From Halomonas sp. UBA3074 (lineage in GTDB: Bacteria > Pseudomonadota > Gammaproteobacteria > Pseudomonadales > Halomonadaceae): DNA of 31,945 nt. Both the position numbers and the translations under genes were made by a program. This document shows positions 31,918 through 31,945 of the stretch, piece by piece; the first letter of the stretch is position 1, and each line of letters starts with the position of its first letter. The stretch covers positions 1 through 31,945 of the forward strand of contig NZ_DFBS01000007.1 in NCBI RefSeq assembly GCF_002366715.1, in the 5' to 3' direction. The notes beneath the pieces were generated by a model. It searched no databases. It saw only the letters and a list, made by a program, of their open reading frames with translations, and was not told the origin of the DNA.

Positions 31918-31945
31918 TAACGGGCTATGTACATCATGCTGACTA

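Overview
The window looks like a chromosomal segment of a moderately halophilic gammaproteobacterium, most probably a Halomonas-type member of the Halomonadaceae. The support is indirect: proteins close to Enterobacteria/Pseudomonas orthologues (LldD, PrlC, MetK, Epd), the gene order tkt-epd-pgk-fba next to metK, a DctBD/TAXI-TRAP pair, and an extremely acidic exported protein. No phage, IS element, CRISPR array or resistance island is visible.

Layout. Positions 1-470 hold the promoters and leader of an rRNA operon read leftward out of the window (tandem promoters, boxB-like hairpin, boxA). lldD (L-lactate dehydrogenase, minus strand) follows, divergent from an operon of lldR (GntR/FadR regulator), dctB (sensor kinase) and dctD (sigma54 activator); two near-perfect LldR/PdhR-type operators lie in the divergent region. 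Next come minus-strand genes for a YdjM-like membrane protein with a LexA box, a gamma-class carbonic anhydrase and an NSS-family Na+ symporter, then plus-strand prlC and a YheV-like zinc ribbon gene. A TAXI-TRAP transporter operon (11607-14905) is preceded by a well-matched sigma54 promoter and two enhancer-like dyads. metF (minus), an AEC carrier (plus), ligB and metK (minus) follow.

From 20.2 to 26.9 kb there is a central-carbon cluster: tkt, cidA/lrgA, lrgB, epd, pgk and fba, closed by a strong terminator. The last part has a phasin/'antifreeze'-like small protein, an acidic exported protein, a YieH-like HAD phosphatase, yciH, a membrane-anchored NERD-domain protein and a short-form dGTPase gene. 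The window ends with two 87-bp palindromic repeats, an rRNA terminator and a leftward 5S rRNA, the end of a second rRNA operon. The segment is therefore bracketed by two rRNA operons in the same orientation.

How it fits together. Lactate oxidation (LldD/LldR) is joined in one operon with DctBD, and the sequence suggests that DctBD activates the TAXI-TRAP transporter 6 kb away: a possible carboxylate sensing, uptake and oxidation circuit. The pentose-phosphate/glycolysis genes are joined with an LrgAB pair, a family with known or proposed roles in three-carbon acid transport. I see no wholly new gene system. The most interesting signals are regulatory: the sigma54 enhancer region, the LldR operator pair, the conserved SOS control of the ydjM-like gene, and the gene partnerships.
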